Shown here in pieces: positions 17,703-25,733 of a stretch of DNA of 64,000 nt; within the stretch, counting starts at the first letter, position 1, and each line of letters starts with the position of its first letter. The stretch spans positions 1,984,001 to 2,048,000 of the forward strand of contig NZ_AP019011.1 in NCBI RefSeq assembly GCF_016110345.1. The letters are read 5' to 3'. The notes below the pieces were generated by a model. It made no database searches. It was given only the letters and a program-made list of their open reading frames with translations, and was not told the origin of the DNA. The stretch comes from Fluviibacter phosphoraccumulans (lineage in GTDB: Bacteria > Pseudomonadota > Gammaproteobacteria > Burkholderiales > Rhodocyclaceae). Made by a program: the position numbers and the translations under genes.

Positions 17703-18257
17703 ATGACCGTTCTTCTACGCACCCTGATCAGCGCCCTGTTTGTCGTTCTCTCGGCACCCAGTCTTGTGTATGCCACGACCTTAGAGCTGCCCACGGTCAG
17801 CCAGGTAGATCTGGAGCGTTACACTGGACGCTGGTATGAGATTTCGCGACTACCGATGTGGTTTGAACGCAATTGCACTGGCGATATCACCGCGACGTAT
17901 ACGCTCCGCGCAGATCAACGCATCAATGTCGTTAACCGGTGCGGTACCAAAGAGGGTTTTATTTCTGCTAACGGCATTGCGGAAATGCCCGACCCCAAAC
18001 ACCCTGGGCAGCTCCGCGTACGCTTTGCGCCTGACTGGCTTGCTTGGTTACCCGCTGTCTGGGGCGATTATTGGATTATGGATCTGGATCCGCAGTACCG
18101 CTGGGTCATGGTGGGCGCACCCAACCGCTCATACTTGTGGATACTGTCGCGCACGCCGGCATTGGATGCCAACACAGTGAGCAGCCTTAAACAAAAGGCG
18201 GCCGCACTTGGCTTCAATGTGGACGAGATGGTGAACGTGACCAACGCGCCACAATAG
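17703..18257 (+). CDS. Bacterial lipocalin (Blc-like)
   Basis: A 184-residue exported beta-barrel protein. The N-terminal signal peptide ends near VYAT (residues 22-25), followed by the lipocalin signature GRWYEISRLPMWFERNC and the later motifs DYWIMDLDPQY and SYLWILSRTP. There is no lipobox cysteine, so unlike E. coli Blc it is probably a soluble periplasmic protein. Lipocalins bind hydrophobic molecules such as lysophospholipids. It is divergent from the SHP gene and convergent (three bases) with a photolyase/cryptochrome gene, a neighbour combination known from light- or oxidative-stress clusters. Confidence 0.88.
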   Translation: MTVLLRTLISALFVVLSAPSLVYATTLELPTVSQVDLERYTGRWYEISRLPMWFERNCTGDITATYTLRADQRINVVNRCGTKEGFISANGIAEMPDPKHPGQLRVRFAPDWLAWLPAVWGDYWIMDLDPQYRWVMVGAPNRSYLWILSRTPALDANTVSSLKQKAAALGFNVDEMVNVTNAPQ

Positions 18258-18260
18258 TCA

Positions 18261-19826
18261 CTAAAGCGCTTCCAGGTTTTGCAAACGAACCTCGGCCCAC
18301 TCACTGATGGCGGTTCGCTCAACGTCGGCCATACGATCCAGATTTTTATACGCCAGCGCCATACGCGGATTCTTCCGAAGCAGGTCTGCATGCTGCATGA
18401 GGAAATACCAATATAGCGTGGTGTAAGGACAGGCCTGTGGGCCGGTTCGTATGTCTGGTTTGTACACGCACTGCTTACAGGCATTACTCATCCGCTTGAT
18501 ATACGCACCAGAGGCAATATAAGGCTTGCTGGTCATGCGTGGCCCCAGGGCAAAGAGGGCCATGCCTAAGGTATTAGGCTCTTCTACCCAGTCAACGGCA
18601 TCCACATAAACAGCCAGATACCAATCCGCCACCTGCCGCGGGTTCACACCGGCCAGCAAGGCAAAATTGCCAGTCACCATCAGGCGTTGTATGTGGTGTG
18701 CGTAGCCATGGGTTAACGTCTGGCTAATGGCTTCCTTCAAACAAGCCGCTTGCGTTTTACCCGTCCAGTACCAGCCGGGCAACGGGCGCTGTGCACTCAG
18801 GAAATTAAGGCTCGGCCATTGACTGGCATAGCGCCAGTACACACCCCGCACAAATTCACGCCAACCCAGAATCTGCCGGATAAAACCTTCTACTGCCGCT
18901 AGCGGTGCTTTGTCAGAAGCCAGCGCTGTTTCGGCGCGTGCGATCACACCCCGTGGATCGAGGAGCTTTAAATTTAGCGCCGCAGAAATCAGCGAATGCC
19001 AGAGGAAGGCCTCGCCCTGCCACATGGCATCCTGCCAGCGCCCAAACTCAGGCAATCGCTGCGTGATGAAATCATCCAGCGCCTCTAATGCCTCTTGTGG
19101 CGTGACCGGCCAGCCAAATGACGCCAGGCTACCCGGATGATCAGGGAAGTAGCGGGACACATCGGCACAGGCTTCCTGCGTCAACGCATCTGGCGCAAAA
19201 CGTTTGGCCTGGGGCACCGGGGGTGGGCCGCCGGCACCAAAACCGTTGCGGTTTTCGGCATCGAAATTCCACTGGCCGCCAATAGGTTGACCCGCTTCCA
19301 TGAGGATGCCCGTGCGTTGCCGCATCCAGCGATAGAAAAACTCCATGCGTAAACTGTCTCTGCCCGCCTTATCGCTGCGCGCCGCCCAGTGATTAAAGTC
19401 ATCCAGACTGCATAGAAAATGCGGATCAGGCGTAATGTTCAACGGGAGGCCGAGCGTGTGAGCACAGGTCTGCATGGCTGCCAGCACGCGCTGATCGCCC
19501 GGCTCCAACAAGTACAACGCTGAAATATCTGGATGTTGTGCGACAAACTTATGCACCACCGCCGCCAGAGAGGTGCCGTCATGCGTGCCGATTCGCCAGT
19601 AATCAATGACGCGCCCAATAGATTGTTGATGCGCTGCGAAGTGCCGCATGGCCGAAAAGAAGAGCGCCGTGCGGGCCTTATGACTCCACACGTGGGTGGA
19701 CTCTTCCGGCACCTCGGCCATGAGGACGAAGTCGCCAGGCTTTGCCTGTGTCAATAACGGATGTGGATCTGGGTGGAGCTGATCGCCGAGCACCAGAAAT
19801 AAGCGTGGCTTCTGGTGAGCTGTCAT
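18261..19826 (-). CDS. FeS-containing bacterial photolyase/cryptochrome (DPRP, CryB/PhrB type)
   Basis: A 521-residue member of the deoxyribodipyrimidine photolyase-related family. The N-terminus (LFLVLGDQLHPDP) forms the antenna domain. The FAD domain includes ILGWREFVRGVYW and HHIQRLMVTGNFALLAG. The C-terminal motif CKQCVY plus a later ACPYTTLYW supplies [4Fe-4S] cluster cysteines as in PhrB/CryB. Such proteins are (6-4) photolyases or blue-light regulators in bacteria. Repair activity versus signalling cannot be decided. A flavin reductase-like gene is three bases upstream on the same strand. Confidence 0.92.
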   Translation of the reverse strand: MTAHQKPRLFLVLGDQLHPDPHPLLTQAKPGDFVLMAEVPEESTHVWSHKARTALFFSAMRHFAAHQQSIGRVIDYWRIGTHDGTSLAAVVHKFVAQHPDISALYLLEPGDQRVLAAMQTCAHTLGLPLNITPDPHFLCSLDDFNHWAARSDKAGRDSLRMEFFYRWMRQRTGILMEAGQPIGGQWNFDAENRNGFGAGGPPPVPQAKRFAPDALTQEACADVSRYFPDHPGSLASFGWPVTPQEALEALDDFITQRLPEFGRWQDAMWQGEAFLWHSLISAALNLKLLDPRGVIARAETALASDKAPLAAVEGFIRQILGWREFVRGVYWRYASQWPSLNFLSAQRPLPGWYWTGKTQAACLKEAISQTLTHGYAHHIQRLMVTGNFALLAGVNPRQVADWYLAVYVDAVDWVEEPNTLGMALFALGPRMTSKPYIASGAYIKRMSNACKQCVYKPDIRTGPQACPYTTLYWYFLMQHADLLRKNPRMALAYKNLDRMADVERTAISEWAEVRLQNLEAL

Positions 19827-19829
19827 GAT

Positions 19830-20378
19830 CTACCGACGTAGCGCCGCGTAATCGCCATCATGGAACACCAGCGGTGCGGGTGACGGATCCGCTGCGAAGC
19901 GACGCACCTTGCCCAGATAGAGCCGATGGTCACCGCCGTCGAGCTGCTGGAAGTTATCTACTTCAAACCAGGCACAACAACCAGCCAGCAAAGGCACGCC
20001 GCCCAAACCGGGCGCCCAGGCCACGGCATCAAAAGCGTTATCCAGAGAAGACGCGAACAGGTTGGACACCTCAGCCTGGGCCTGCGACAGGATATTGATC
20101 GCGTAGCCCTGGGTCGTTTCAAAGGTCGTCAAATGTCGCGAGCTCAGCTGCAGGCTCCACACGACCAATGGCGGATCCAATGACACGCTATTAAACGAAC
20201 TGACCGTCAAACCAATCGCAAGCCCATCTGCATCCAGCGCTGTGATGACGGCAACCCCGGTAGGGAAACGGCCAAGCGCCACACGGAGGTCGCGTTGCGC
20301 ATCACCCGTCGAGCCAGCTTGCTCGAAAGGGAAGGGTTCGGGATTGTCAGTCTCTGGAGACCGCGTGGTTCGGGTCAT
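19830..20378 (-). CDS. Flavin reductase-like FMN-binding protein
   Basis: A 182-residue protein of the flavin reductase (HpaC/RutF) domain family. Diagnostic parts are LGRFPTGVAVITA, the LTVSSFNSVSLDPPLVVWSLQ flavin-binding strand and the CCAWFEVDNFQQLDGGDHRLYLGKV region with the conserved GDH. It should reduce FMN or FAD with NAD(P)H and release reduced flavin to a partner. Lying three bases upstream of the photolyase gene, it may supply reduced flavin to it; that is inference. It is divergent from mutY. Confidence 0.85.
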   Translation of the reverse strand: MTRTTRSPETDNPEPFPFEQAGSTGDAQRDLRVALGRFPTGVAVITALDADGLAIGLTVSSFNSVSLDPPLVVWSLQLSSRHLTTFETTQGYAINILSQAQAEVSNLFASSLDNAFDAVAWAPGLGGVPLLAGCCAWFEVDNFQQLDGGDHRLYLGKVRRFAADPSPAPLVFHDGDYAALRR

Positions 20379-20453
20379 GCCGGTTTAATATGCAATGCGT
20401 TAGGATGGGCGCTGATTATACCGCTCGCCCTGTTGTTAACGACTAAATCCCAT

Positions 20454-21536
20454 ATGCCCAAGACTGCGCCTGTTCAAACCGATCTTAATGCGATCACCGC
20501 CAATACGCCCGCGCTGAGCAAATTCACGGCGGCCCTGGTGCGCTGGCAGAAGAAACATGGCCGGCATGATCTGCCCTGGCAACAGACCACCGACCCCTAT
20601 CGCATCTGGCTATCGGAAATCATGCTGCAGCAGACGCAGGTGCAAACGGTGATTCCTTATTACGCCCGTTTTCTTGAACGTTTTCCAACAGTTGACGCCC
20701 TGGCTAACGCCGACATCAACGATGTGCTGACGCTCTGGGCCGGGCTGGGTTACTACGCCCGCGCCCGTAACCTGCATGCTTGCGCCCAGGCCATCGCCAC
20801 GACGTATCAAGGCAAGTTTCCCAACGATCCTGCACTGCTGACCGCACTGCCCGGCATCGGCCGCTCCACGGCTGCAGCGATCTGCGCCTTTGCCTTTGGT
20901 CACCGTGCCGCCATTCTGGACGGCAACGTCAAACGGGTTTTTTGCCGGGTCTTCGGTATCGAAGGCTTGCCCACCACGTCGGCAGTTGATAAACAGTTAT
21001 GGTTGCTGGCCGAATCGCTGCTGCCGAAAAAAGACATCGAAGCCTACACGCAGGGCTTGATGGATCTGGGTGCCACCTGCTGTACACGCACCAAGGCGCG
21101 CTGCGAGACCTGTCCGATGGCCGGTTTCTGCCATGCGCAGCAGACAGATCGCGTCAGCGAACTCCCCCACCGTAAAGCAAAAGCCAGCCTGCCGGTGCGC
21201 ACCAGCAAAGTCTGGTTAATCCGCGACGCCGATCACGTGTGGTTAGAGCGCCGTCAGGCCTGTGGCATCTGGGGCGGGCTGCTCAGTCTGCCCGACGCCG
21301 ACAGTGTGCAATTGCCCGCGAGTGCCATCGCGCTGGCAAGCAAAACCGTTCGCCACAAATTCACCCACTTCGAGCTACAGGCCGAAGTGGCCCGTTATGT
21401 GATTAAAAGCACCACGGAACCTGTCGCCTTAAACCGGCACCGGGAACTCGATGCCTATCCGCTGGCCGCCGCCGAAGAGCTGGCGTTGCCAACGCCCTGG
21501 CGCAAACTGCTCGTTGCCGAGACAGCAGAAGATTAA
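20454..21536 (+). CDS. mutY: A/G-specific adenine DNA glycosylase
   Basis: A 360-residue base-excision repair enzyme that removes adenine mispaired with 8-oxoguanine. The ATG at 20454 gives a normal-length protein; the frame extends upstream but would cross the divergent flavin reductase gene. It has the helix-hairpin-helix LPGIGRSTAAAI with catalytic aspartate in AILDGNVKRVF, the catalytic glutamate in SEIMLQQTQV, a [4Fe-4S] motif with C-x6-C-x2-C-x5-C spacing (CTRTKARCETCPMAGFC), and a C-terminal NUDIX-like domain that reads 8-oxoG (GIWGGLLSLP). Confidence 0.95.
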   Translation: MPKTAPVQTDLNAITANTPALSKFTAALVRWQKKHGRHDLPWQQTTDPYRIWLSEIMLQQTQVQTVIPYYARFLERFPTVDALANADINDVLTLWAGLGYYARARNLHACAQAIATTYQGKFPNDPALLTALPGIGRSTAAAICAFAFGHRAAILDGNVKRVFCRVFGIEGLPTTSAVDKQLWLLAESLLPKKDIEAYTQGLMDLGATCCTRTKARCETCPMAGFCHAQQTDRVSELPHRKAKASLPVRTSKVWLIRDADHVWLERRQACGIWGGLLSLPDADSVQLPASAIALASKTVRHKFTHFELQAEVARYVIKSTTEPVALNRHRELDAYPLAAAEELALPTPWRKLLVAETAED

Positions 21537-21539
21537 GGT

Positions 21540-22178
21540 TTAAACCGCACCGCCCCAGCGTTTGCCCAGGGTGTGCGGTACGCGCAATTGATCCAGAATG
21601 CGTGCCACCACAAAATCCACCAGATCAGCCACGCTTTGCGGGTGCTCGTAAAAGCCCGGCGAGGGCGGCACAATCACTGCACCGGCACGTGCCAGACGCA
21701 ACATGTTTTCCAGATGAATCACCGAGAAAGGTGTTTCACGCGGCACCAGAATCAGTGATCGGCGCTCCTTGAGCACCACATCCGCCGCCCGCTCAATCAG
21801 GTTATCTGCCAGGCCGGCAGCAATGCTGGCCAGCGTGCCCATCGAGCACGGGCAAACCACCATGGCGTCCGGTGGATTAGAACCGGATGCCACTGGCGAG
21901 AACCAGGCATCGCGTCCGTAAACCAGTAGTTTGCCGGGACGATTCGGAAACTGTTGCTGCAGCAATTGCAGCGCTTCGTCTGGCGATGACGGCAGGCGCA
22001 TGCTCAACTCCTGCTGCGCGACCACTTGCGCTGCTTGCGAATAGATCAGCTCGACGGTGACGCCCGCCGACAGCAACGCGTCCAGCAAACGCAACCCATA
22101 GGGCAGGCCGGACGCACCGGTCCAGGCCAGGCAAACGCGTTGCGGGGTTGCTGCGGGGCGGTTAATCAGTTCAGTCAT
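21540..22178 (-). CDS. ubiX: Flavin prenyltransferase UbiX
   Basis: A 212-residue flavoprotein with the UbiX N-terminus WTGASGLPYGLRLLDAL, MVVCPCSMGTLASIAAGLADNLIERAADV in the middle and LVPRETPFSVIHLENMLRL. UbiX prenylates FMN to make the cofactor of the UbiD decarboxylase in ubiquinone synthesis. Length is normal. The start overlaps the end of the Gx-transporter gene by four bases, so it is the last gene of the rapZ-NusGII-Gx-ubiX run, which groups a prenyl/quinone-related set. Confidence 0.95.
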   Translation of the reverse strand: MTELINRPAATPQRVCLAWTGASGLPYGLRLLDALLSAGVTVELIYSQAAQVVAQQELSMRLPSSPDEALQLLQQQFPNRPGKLLVYGRDAWFSPVASGSNPPDAMVVCPCSMGTLASIAAGLADNLIERAADVVLKERRSLILVPRETPFSVIHLENMLRLARAGAVIVPPSPGFYEHPQSVADLVDFVVARILDQLRVPHTLGKRWGGAV

Positions 22179-22735
22179 GGCTGGCTATTGTGCGGCAGAT
22201 TTTCATTGCTGGCTACGCCACCGGCATTCGGCTGCATCAGCCAGGCAACCATCAGCCCGTTGAGCGATCCAAAAAATAACGCGGCGCCAAAAAACACCGG
22301 TGCCAATACCCATACGCCGGGGCTGGGCACCAGCCACGCTCGTACGATGAGTAACTGCGTCAGCATATGCGCCAGTGCCGCGACGATCGATAAAGTCACC
22401 GGGCCAAACCAACGCGGTTGCTGTCGCACCAACGGCTGAACCACAAAGAGCGCCAGCAGCGAGGCCAGTGCGCCACCCAGCGACAACACAAAGCCCGGTG
22501 CCAGAAACTGACCGACCAACAGGCTGACGGCCAGCACGCGTAGCAGCGTTACCCAGGCAGCCGTTGTCCAGTCGTAGCGTAGCAATACCAGCAGCGTAAT
22601 GATGTTCGCCAAGCCGGGCTTAACCCCCGGCAACGGGCTGGGCACCGCCGATTCAACCAATGCAATGGCAATAGCAGCGGCCGTCAGCCGCGCAATACGG
22701 TGATCATCCGGGGTCAGGATCAGTCGGCGCAACAT
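22175..22735 (-). CDS. Gx transporter family protein (heptaprenyl diphosphate synthase component I-like)
   Basis: A 186-residue membrane protein with five or so hydrophobic segments. It begins with a cytosolic RRLILTPDDHRIARLTAAAIAIALVESAVPSPLPGVKPGLANIITLL region typical of Pfam Hpre_diP_synt_I/Gx transporter proteins. These are ECF/small transporter-like proteins found with NusG-domain-II and ApbE genes or with polyprenyl synthases. The pairing with the NusG-domain-II gene directly upstream (one-base gap) is the usual one. The substrate is unknown. The name prenyl synthase component I is probably historical. Confidence 0.82.
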   Translation of the reverse strand: MLRRLILTPDDHRIARLTAAAIAIALVESAVPSPLPGVKPGLANIITLLVLLRYDWTTAAWVTLLRVLAVSLLVGQFLAPGFVLSLGGALASLLALFVVQPLVRQQPRWFGPVTLSIVAALAHMLTQLLIVRAWLVPSPGVWVLAPVFFGAALFFGSLNGLMVAWLMQPNAGGVASNENLPHNSQP

Positions 22736-22736
22736 A

Positions 22737-23162
22737 TTAGTAAGCCATCGACTCGTAGGTCGGTTGACCGCCCGTTAGGGTCAAACTGATGTGATTGGGG
22801 GCGCACAGCGCCATCTCACCAGGCCGTGTGAGCCAACCCTGGCGCACACAATACTGGCGGGGTCCCGGATCACTCACCACCCGGGCACGGCCTGATTCAA
22901 TCCGGATCATCGTAGTGCCAATAGGGCCCGTTACGGAAACCGTGCGGTCTTCATTCAACGGATACGCCGCTACCAGCACACCATCACGACGCACTTGGGC
23001 CTGAGCCGCAGGACCAGACTGCCATAGCGATATCGAAAGCATTACCCAACCGGCAATACCGGCGAGCAACACCAAGGCATCACCGGGGCGCAGTAGCTTG
23101 CGAATTGTGTGTGGTAGGCGCCAGTTCACGATGGCGAACCAGAACGTCAGGCCGATTAGCAA
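22737..23162 (-). CDS. NusG domain II-containing protein
   Basis: A 141-residue protein with one N-terminal membrane segment (LLAGIAGWVMLSISLW) and a small beta-rich outer part ending PRQYCVRQGWLTRPGEMALCAPNHISLTLTGG, the signature of the NusG_II family. It always travels with Gx-transporter genes, as here. The only good start overlaps the 3' end of rapZ by 83 bases in another frame; a GTG at 23126 would shorten the overlap to 47 bases. It has a probable role with the downstream transporter, not in transcription. Confidence 0.75.
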   Translation of the reverse strand: MLIGLTFWFAIVNWRLPHTIRKLLRPGDALVLLAGIAGWVMLSISLWQSGPAAQAQVRRDGVLVAAYPLNEDRTVSVTGPIGTTMIRIESGRARVVSDPGPRQYCVRQGWLTRPGEMALCAPNHISLTLTGGQPTYESMAY

Positions 23163-23952
23163 ACTGTGTCGCCAGCCACTCAGTCATCCAGACCGAGCGA
23201 TGCTGACCACCCGTACAACCTATCGCTACCGTCAGATACGAGCGGTTGTCATGCCCGTATTTGGGCAACCAGTCACTCACAAAACGCGCGATATCCTCGC
23301 GCAGTTTGAGGGCATCCGGCTGTGTTTCGAGAAAGGCCGCAACGGGCGCATCTTTACCGGTTAACGGGCGCAACAACGGATCGTAATGCGGATTTGGTAA
23401 GCAACGCACATCAAACATAATGTCCGCGTCACGCGGCACGCCGTGTTTAAAACCGAAAGACTCAAACACCAGCGTGAGGCCATCCTGACTATCCACCTTG
23501 AGAAATTCCCGAATCCAGGCACGCAGCACGGCAGGTTTCAGGTGGCTGGTATCCAGACGGTGTCCCATTTCGGCCACGGGTTCCAGCAAAGCACGCTCAT
23601 GCCGTAGCGCTTCGCCCAATGTCATGGTTTCACTGGTCAGCGGGTGAGCGCGACGCGTTTCGGAAAAACGTTGCAGCAATGTTTCATCACTGGCATCCAG
23701 GAACAACACGCTCACGTGGGCATCGCGACGCAAATCCTCCAAGGCTTTCGGCAAAGCTTCCAGCGAAGGTCCACTGCGCACATCCACCGCCACACCGATG
23801 CGGGTGTAACCATCCCGCCGCAAATGCCCCACCAATACGGGCAGCATATCGGCCGGCAGGTTATCGACGCAGTAATACCCCGCATCCTCGAGCACAGCGA
23901 GGGCGATTGATTTACCGGAGCCGGAAAGACCGCTAATGACGACAAGTTCCAT
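23080..23952 (-). CDS. rapZ: RNase adapter protein RapZ
   Basis: A 290-residue nucleotide-binding protein; the ATG at 23952 gives the family N-terminus MELVVISGLSGSGKS with Walker A. It also has GYYCVDNLP, the Walker B-like VSVLFLDAS and the C-terminal ligand-binding region IGCTGGQHRSVWM. RapZ binds GlcN6P and guides RNase E to the GlmZ small RNA in enterobacteria. In betaproteobacteria its role is less clear. The last 10-15 residues extend beyond the E. coli protein and overlap the NusG-II gene. No rpoN/PTS-Ntr genes flank it, unlike in many proteobacteria. Confidence 0.93.
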   Translation of the reverse strand: MELVVISGLSGSGKSIALAVLEDAGYYCVDNLPADMLPVLVGHLRRDGYTRIGVAVDVRSGPSLEALPKALEDLRRDAHVSVLFLDASDETLLQRFSETRRAHPLTSETMTLGEALRHERALLEPVAEMGHRLDTSHLKPAVLRAWIREFLKVDSQDGLTLVFESFGFKHGVPRDADIMFDVRCLPNPHYDPLLRPLTGKDAPVAAFLETQPDALKLREDIARFVSDWLPKYGHDNRSYLTVAIGCTGGQHRSVWMTEWLATQFANRPDVLVRHRELAPTTHNSQATAPR

Positions 23953-24030
23953 GATGGGTTCAGTATAGCTGGGGAATGCGCCATAATGGTGACACGACGT
24001 CCAACGCAGAGGCCTTGCCTCAGGTGCACC

Positions 24031-25191
24031 ATGAAACTGCTCGACTTGCCTTTTCTGGCGGAAGTAACCGCCCTTCGCCGCGACATCCACGCCCACCCGG
24101 AGTTGGCTTTTGAAGAAAGCCGCACGGCCGATGTGGTCGCCAAAGCCTTAGAAAGCTACGGCATCGAAGTACACCGCGGCCTGGCTGGCACCGGTGTGGT
24201 TGGCGTAATCAAGGCAGGCACTAGCAAGCGCATGATTGGTCTACGTGCCGACATGGATGCCCTGCCCATGCCCGAGCTCAACGAATTTCCACACCGCTCA
24301 CGTCATGCCGGCAAAATGCACGCCTGCGGCCATGATGGTCATACTGCCATGTTGCTGGGTGCAGCCCGATATCTATCTGAGCACCGCGATTTCGATGGCA
24401 CCGTGGTATTTATTTTCCAGCCCGCCGAAGAAGGCGAGGGCGGCGCGCGCGTCATGATTGAGCAGGGGCTGTTCAAACAGTTTCCGGTGGATGCGGTTTT
24501 TGGTTTACACAATTGGCCAGGGCTGCCCGTCGGCCAGATGGCCATCATGCCCGGCCCCGTTATGGCGGGCACCTGCGGCCTGGAAATTCTGATTCGCGGT
24601 CACGGCTGTCACGCCGCCATGCCCCACCAAGGGGTCGACACCATTCTGGTCGGCACGCAGATCGTTCAGGCACTGCAAAGCGTTATCTCACGCAACCTGC
24701 ATCCTTGTGATGCGGGCGTTGTTTCCGTCACGCAATTTCACGCCGGTGATGCCTGGAATGTCATTCCGGAAGACGCCGTGCTACGCGGCACGATCCGTAC
24801 CTTCAAGCCCGAAGTACAAGAGCTGGTCGAGCGACGCATTCAGGAAATCTGTACCGGCATTGCCGCCACCTACGGCGCTCAAATTGAGGTGCGGTTCGAA
24901 CACCGCTACCCGCCTACCGTTAACAGCACGGCCGAGGCACACTTCTGCCAGAACGTGGCGACCCACCTGCTGGGCGCCGAGCACGTCATCAAAAATGAGC
25001 TACCCTCGATGGGCGCCGAAGACTTTGCCTTCATGCTGCTGGAAAAGCCGGGCTGCTATGTCTGGCTGGGCAATGGTCCGGGGGAAGGCGGTTGCACGTT
25101 ACACAACCCGCACTACGACTTCAATGACGACATCACTGCGCTGGGTATTTCCTACTGGGTCTCGCTGACCCAAGCTTTTCTGGCCAATTAA
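24031..25191 (+). CDS. M20 family amidohydrolase (hippurate hydrolase-like)
   Basis: A 386-residue zinc peptidase of the M20D group. The ATG at 24031 follows AGGTG at good spacing; the longer frame from 23986 is unlikely. Metal-binding motifs are MHACGHDGH near residue 100, EGEGGARVMIEQG with the catalytic glutamate pair, and SMGAEDFAFML near the C-terminus. The dimerisation lid lies between. Relatives cleave N-acyl amino acids such as hippurate, or IAA-amino acids. It is divergent from rapZ and convergent with rfaH. The actual substrate is not predictable. Confidence 0.9.
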   Translation: MKLLDLPFLAEVTALRRDIHAHPELAFEESRTADVVAKALESYGIEVHRGLAGTGVVGVIKAGTSKRMIGLRADMDALPMPELNEFPHRSRHAGKMHACGHDGHTAMLLGAARYLSEHRDFDGTVVFIFQPAEEGEGGARVMIEQGLFKQFPVDAVFGLHNWPGLPVGQMAIMPGPVMAGTCGLEILIRGHGCHAAMPHQGVDTILVGTQIVQALQSVISRNLHPCDAGVVSVTQFHAGDAWNVIPEDAVLRGTIRTFKPEVQELVERRIQEICTGIAATYGAQIEVRFEHRYPPTVNSTAEAHFCQNVATHLLGAEHVIKNELPSMGAEDFAFMLLEKPGCYVWLGNGPGEGGCTLHNPHYDFNDDITALGISYWVSLTQAFLAN

Positions 25192-25195
25192 CAGG

Positions 25196-25687
25196 CTAAT
25201 AAGTAGCGGCACGCAGGTCTGTCGTTGAAATAGAGACACGCTGCTGCTTCTGCATAAATTCGAGCAGAACAAAACTGCGTTGCTCCCCATCGGAAATTTC
25301 GAACACGCCTTCTAAGCCGAGTAGCGGACCACTCACAACTTGAACGCTGTCTCCCGACTCAAAGAGCGATTTTCTAATTTCCCGTGTTCGCTCACGGATA
25401 CCCTCGATGACCGGATCCGGTACTGCTGCATAGGTCTGGCCAAAGCGAACCATTCCAGACACGCCCATCGTAGACCGAATTGGTCCCCAGTTATCAACAC
25501 CAGCCGCAAGGTGTAGAAAAAGGTAGCGGGGAAATAAAGGCTCTTCTTTCTTCAGCAGCTTGCCACGCTGCAAGCGTTCTACCTCAATCAAGGGTAAGTA
25601 AGTCTCATAACCCTGTCGCAATAGATTTTCCAGCGCCCGTGATTCATTACGGGGTTTGGATTGAATTAAGAACCATTTATTTTCCAT
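25196..25687 (-). CDS. rfaH: RfaH-like transcription antiterminator (NusG paralogue)
   Basis: A 163-residue NusG-type protein. The N-terminal NGN domain reads WFLIQSKPRNESRALENLLRQGYETYLPL and PLFPRYLFLHL, matching RfaH more than NusG; a KOW-like C-terminal domain follows (SGDSVQVVSGPLLGLEGVF). RfaH is recruited at ops elements and suppresses termination in long operons for surface structures. Here it borders an adhesin locus. No ops-like element was found in front of the autotransporter, so regulation of that gene is only a guess. It could be another NusG paralogue. Confidence 0.85.
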   Translation of the reverse strand: MENKWFLIQSKPRNESRALENLLRQGYETYLPLIEVERLQRGKLLKKEEPLFPRYLFLHLAAGVDNWGPIRSTMGVSGMVRFGQTYAAVPDPVIEGIRERTREIRKSLFESGDSVQVVSGPLLGLEGVFEISDGEQRSFVLLEFMQKQQRVSISTTDLRAATY

Positions 25688-25733
25688 ATTGAGGAGGAGA
25701 ATACTATCTCAAAGTGCTGACGATGGAAAATAA
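25677..25733. repeat. Inverted repeat across the rfaH/divergent gene start region
   Basis: TTATTTTCCAT (25677-25687) and ATGGAAAATAA (25723-25733) are perfect 11-bp complements with 35 bases between. The left arm contains the rfaH start codon on the minus strand and the right arm an in-frame ATG of the divergent gene, so both proteins can begin M-E-N-K. It may be a duplicated start region or an operator. Confidence 0.5.

Noticed and set aside
25515..25535. ops-like GGTAGCG inside the rfaH gene
   Set aside because: It lies within coding sequence, matches only part of the ops consensus, and none was found in front of the autotransporter gene.
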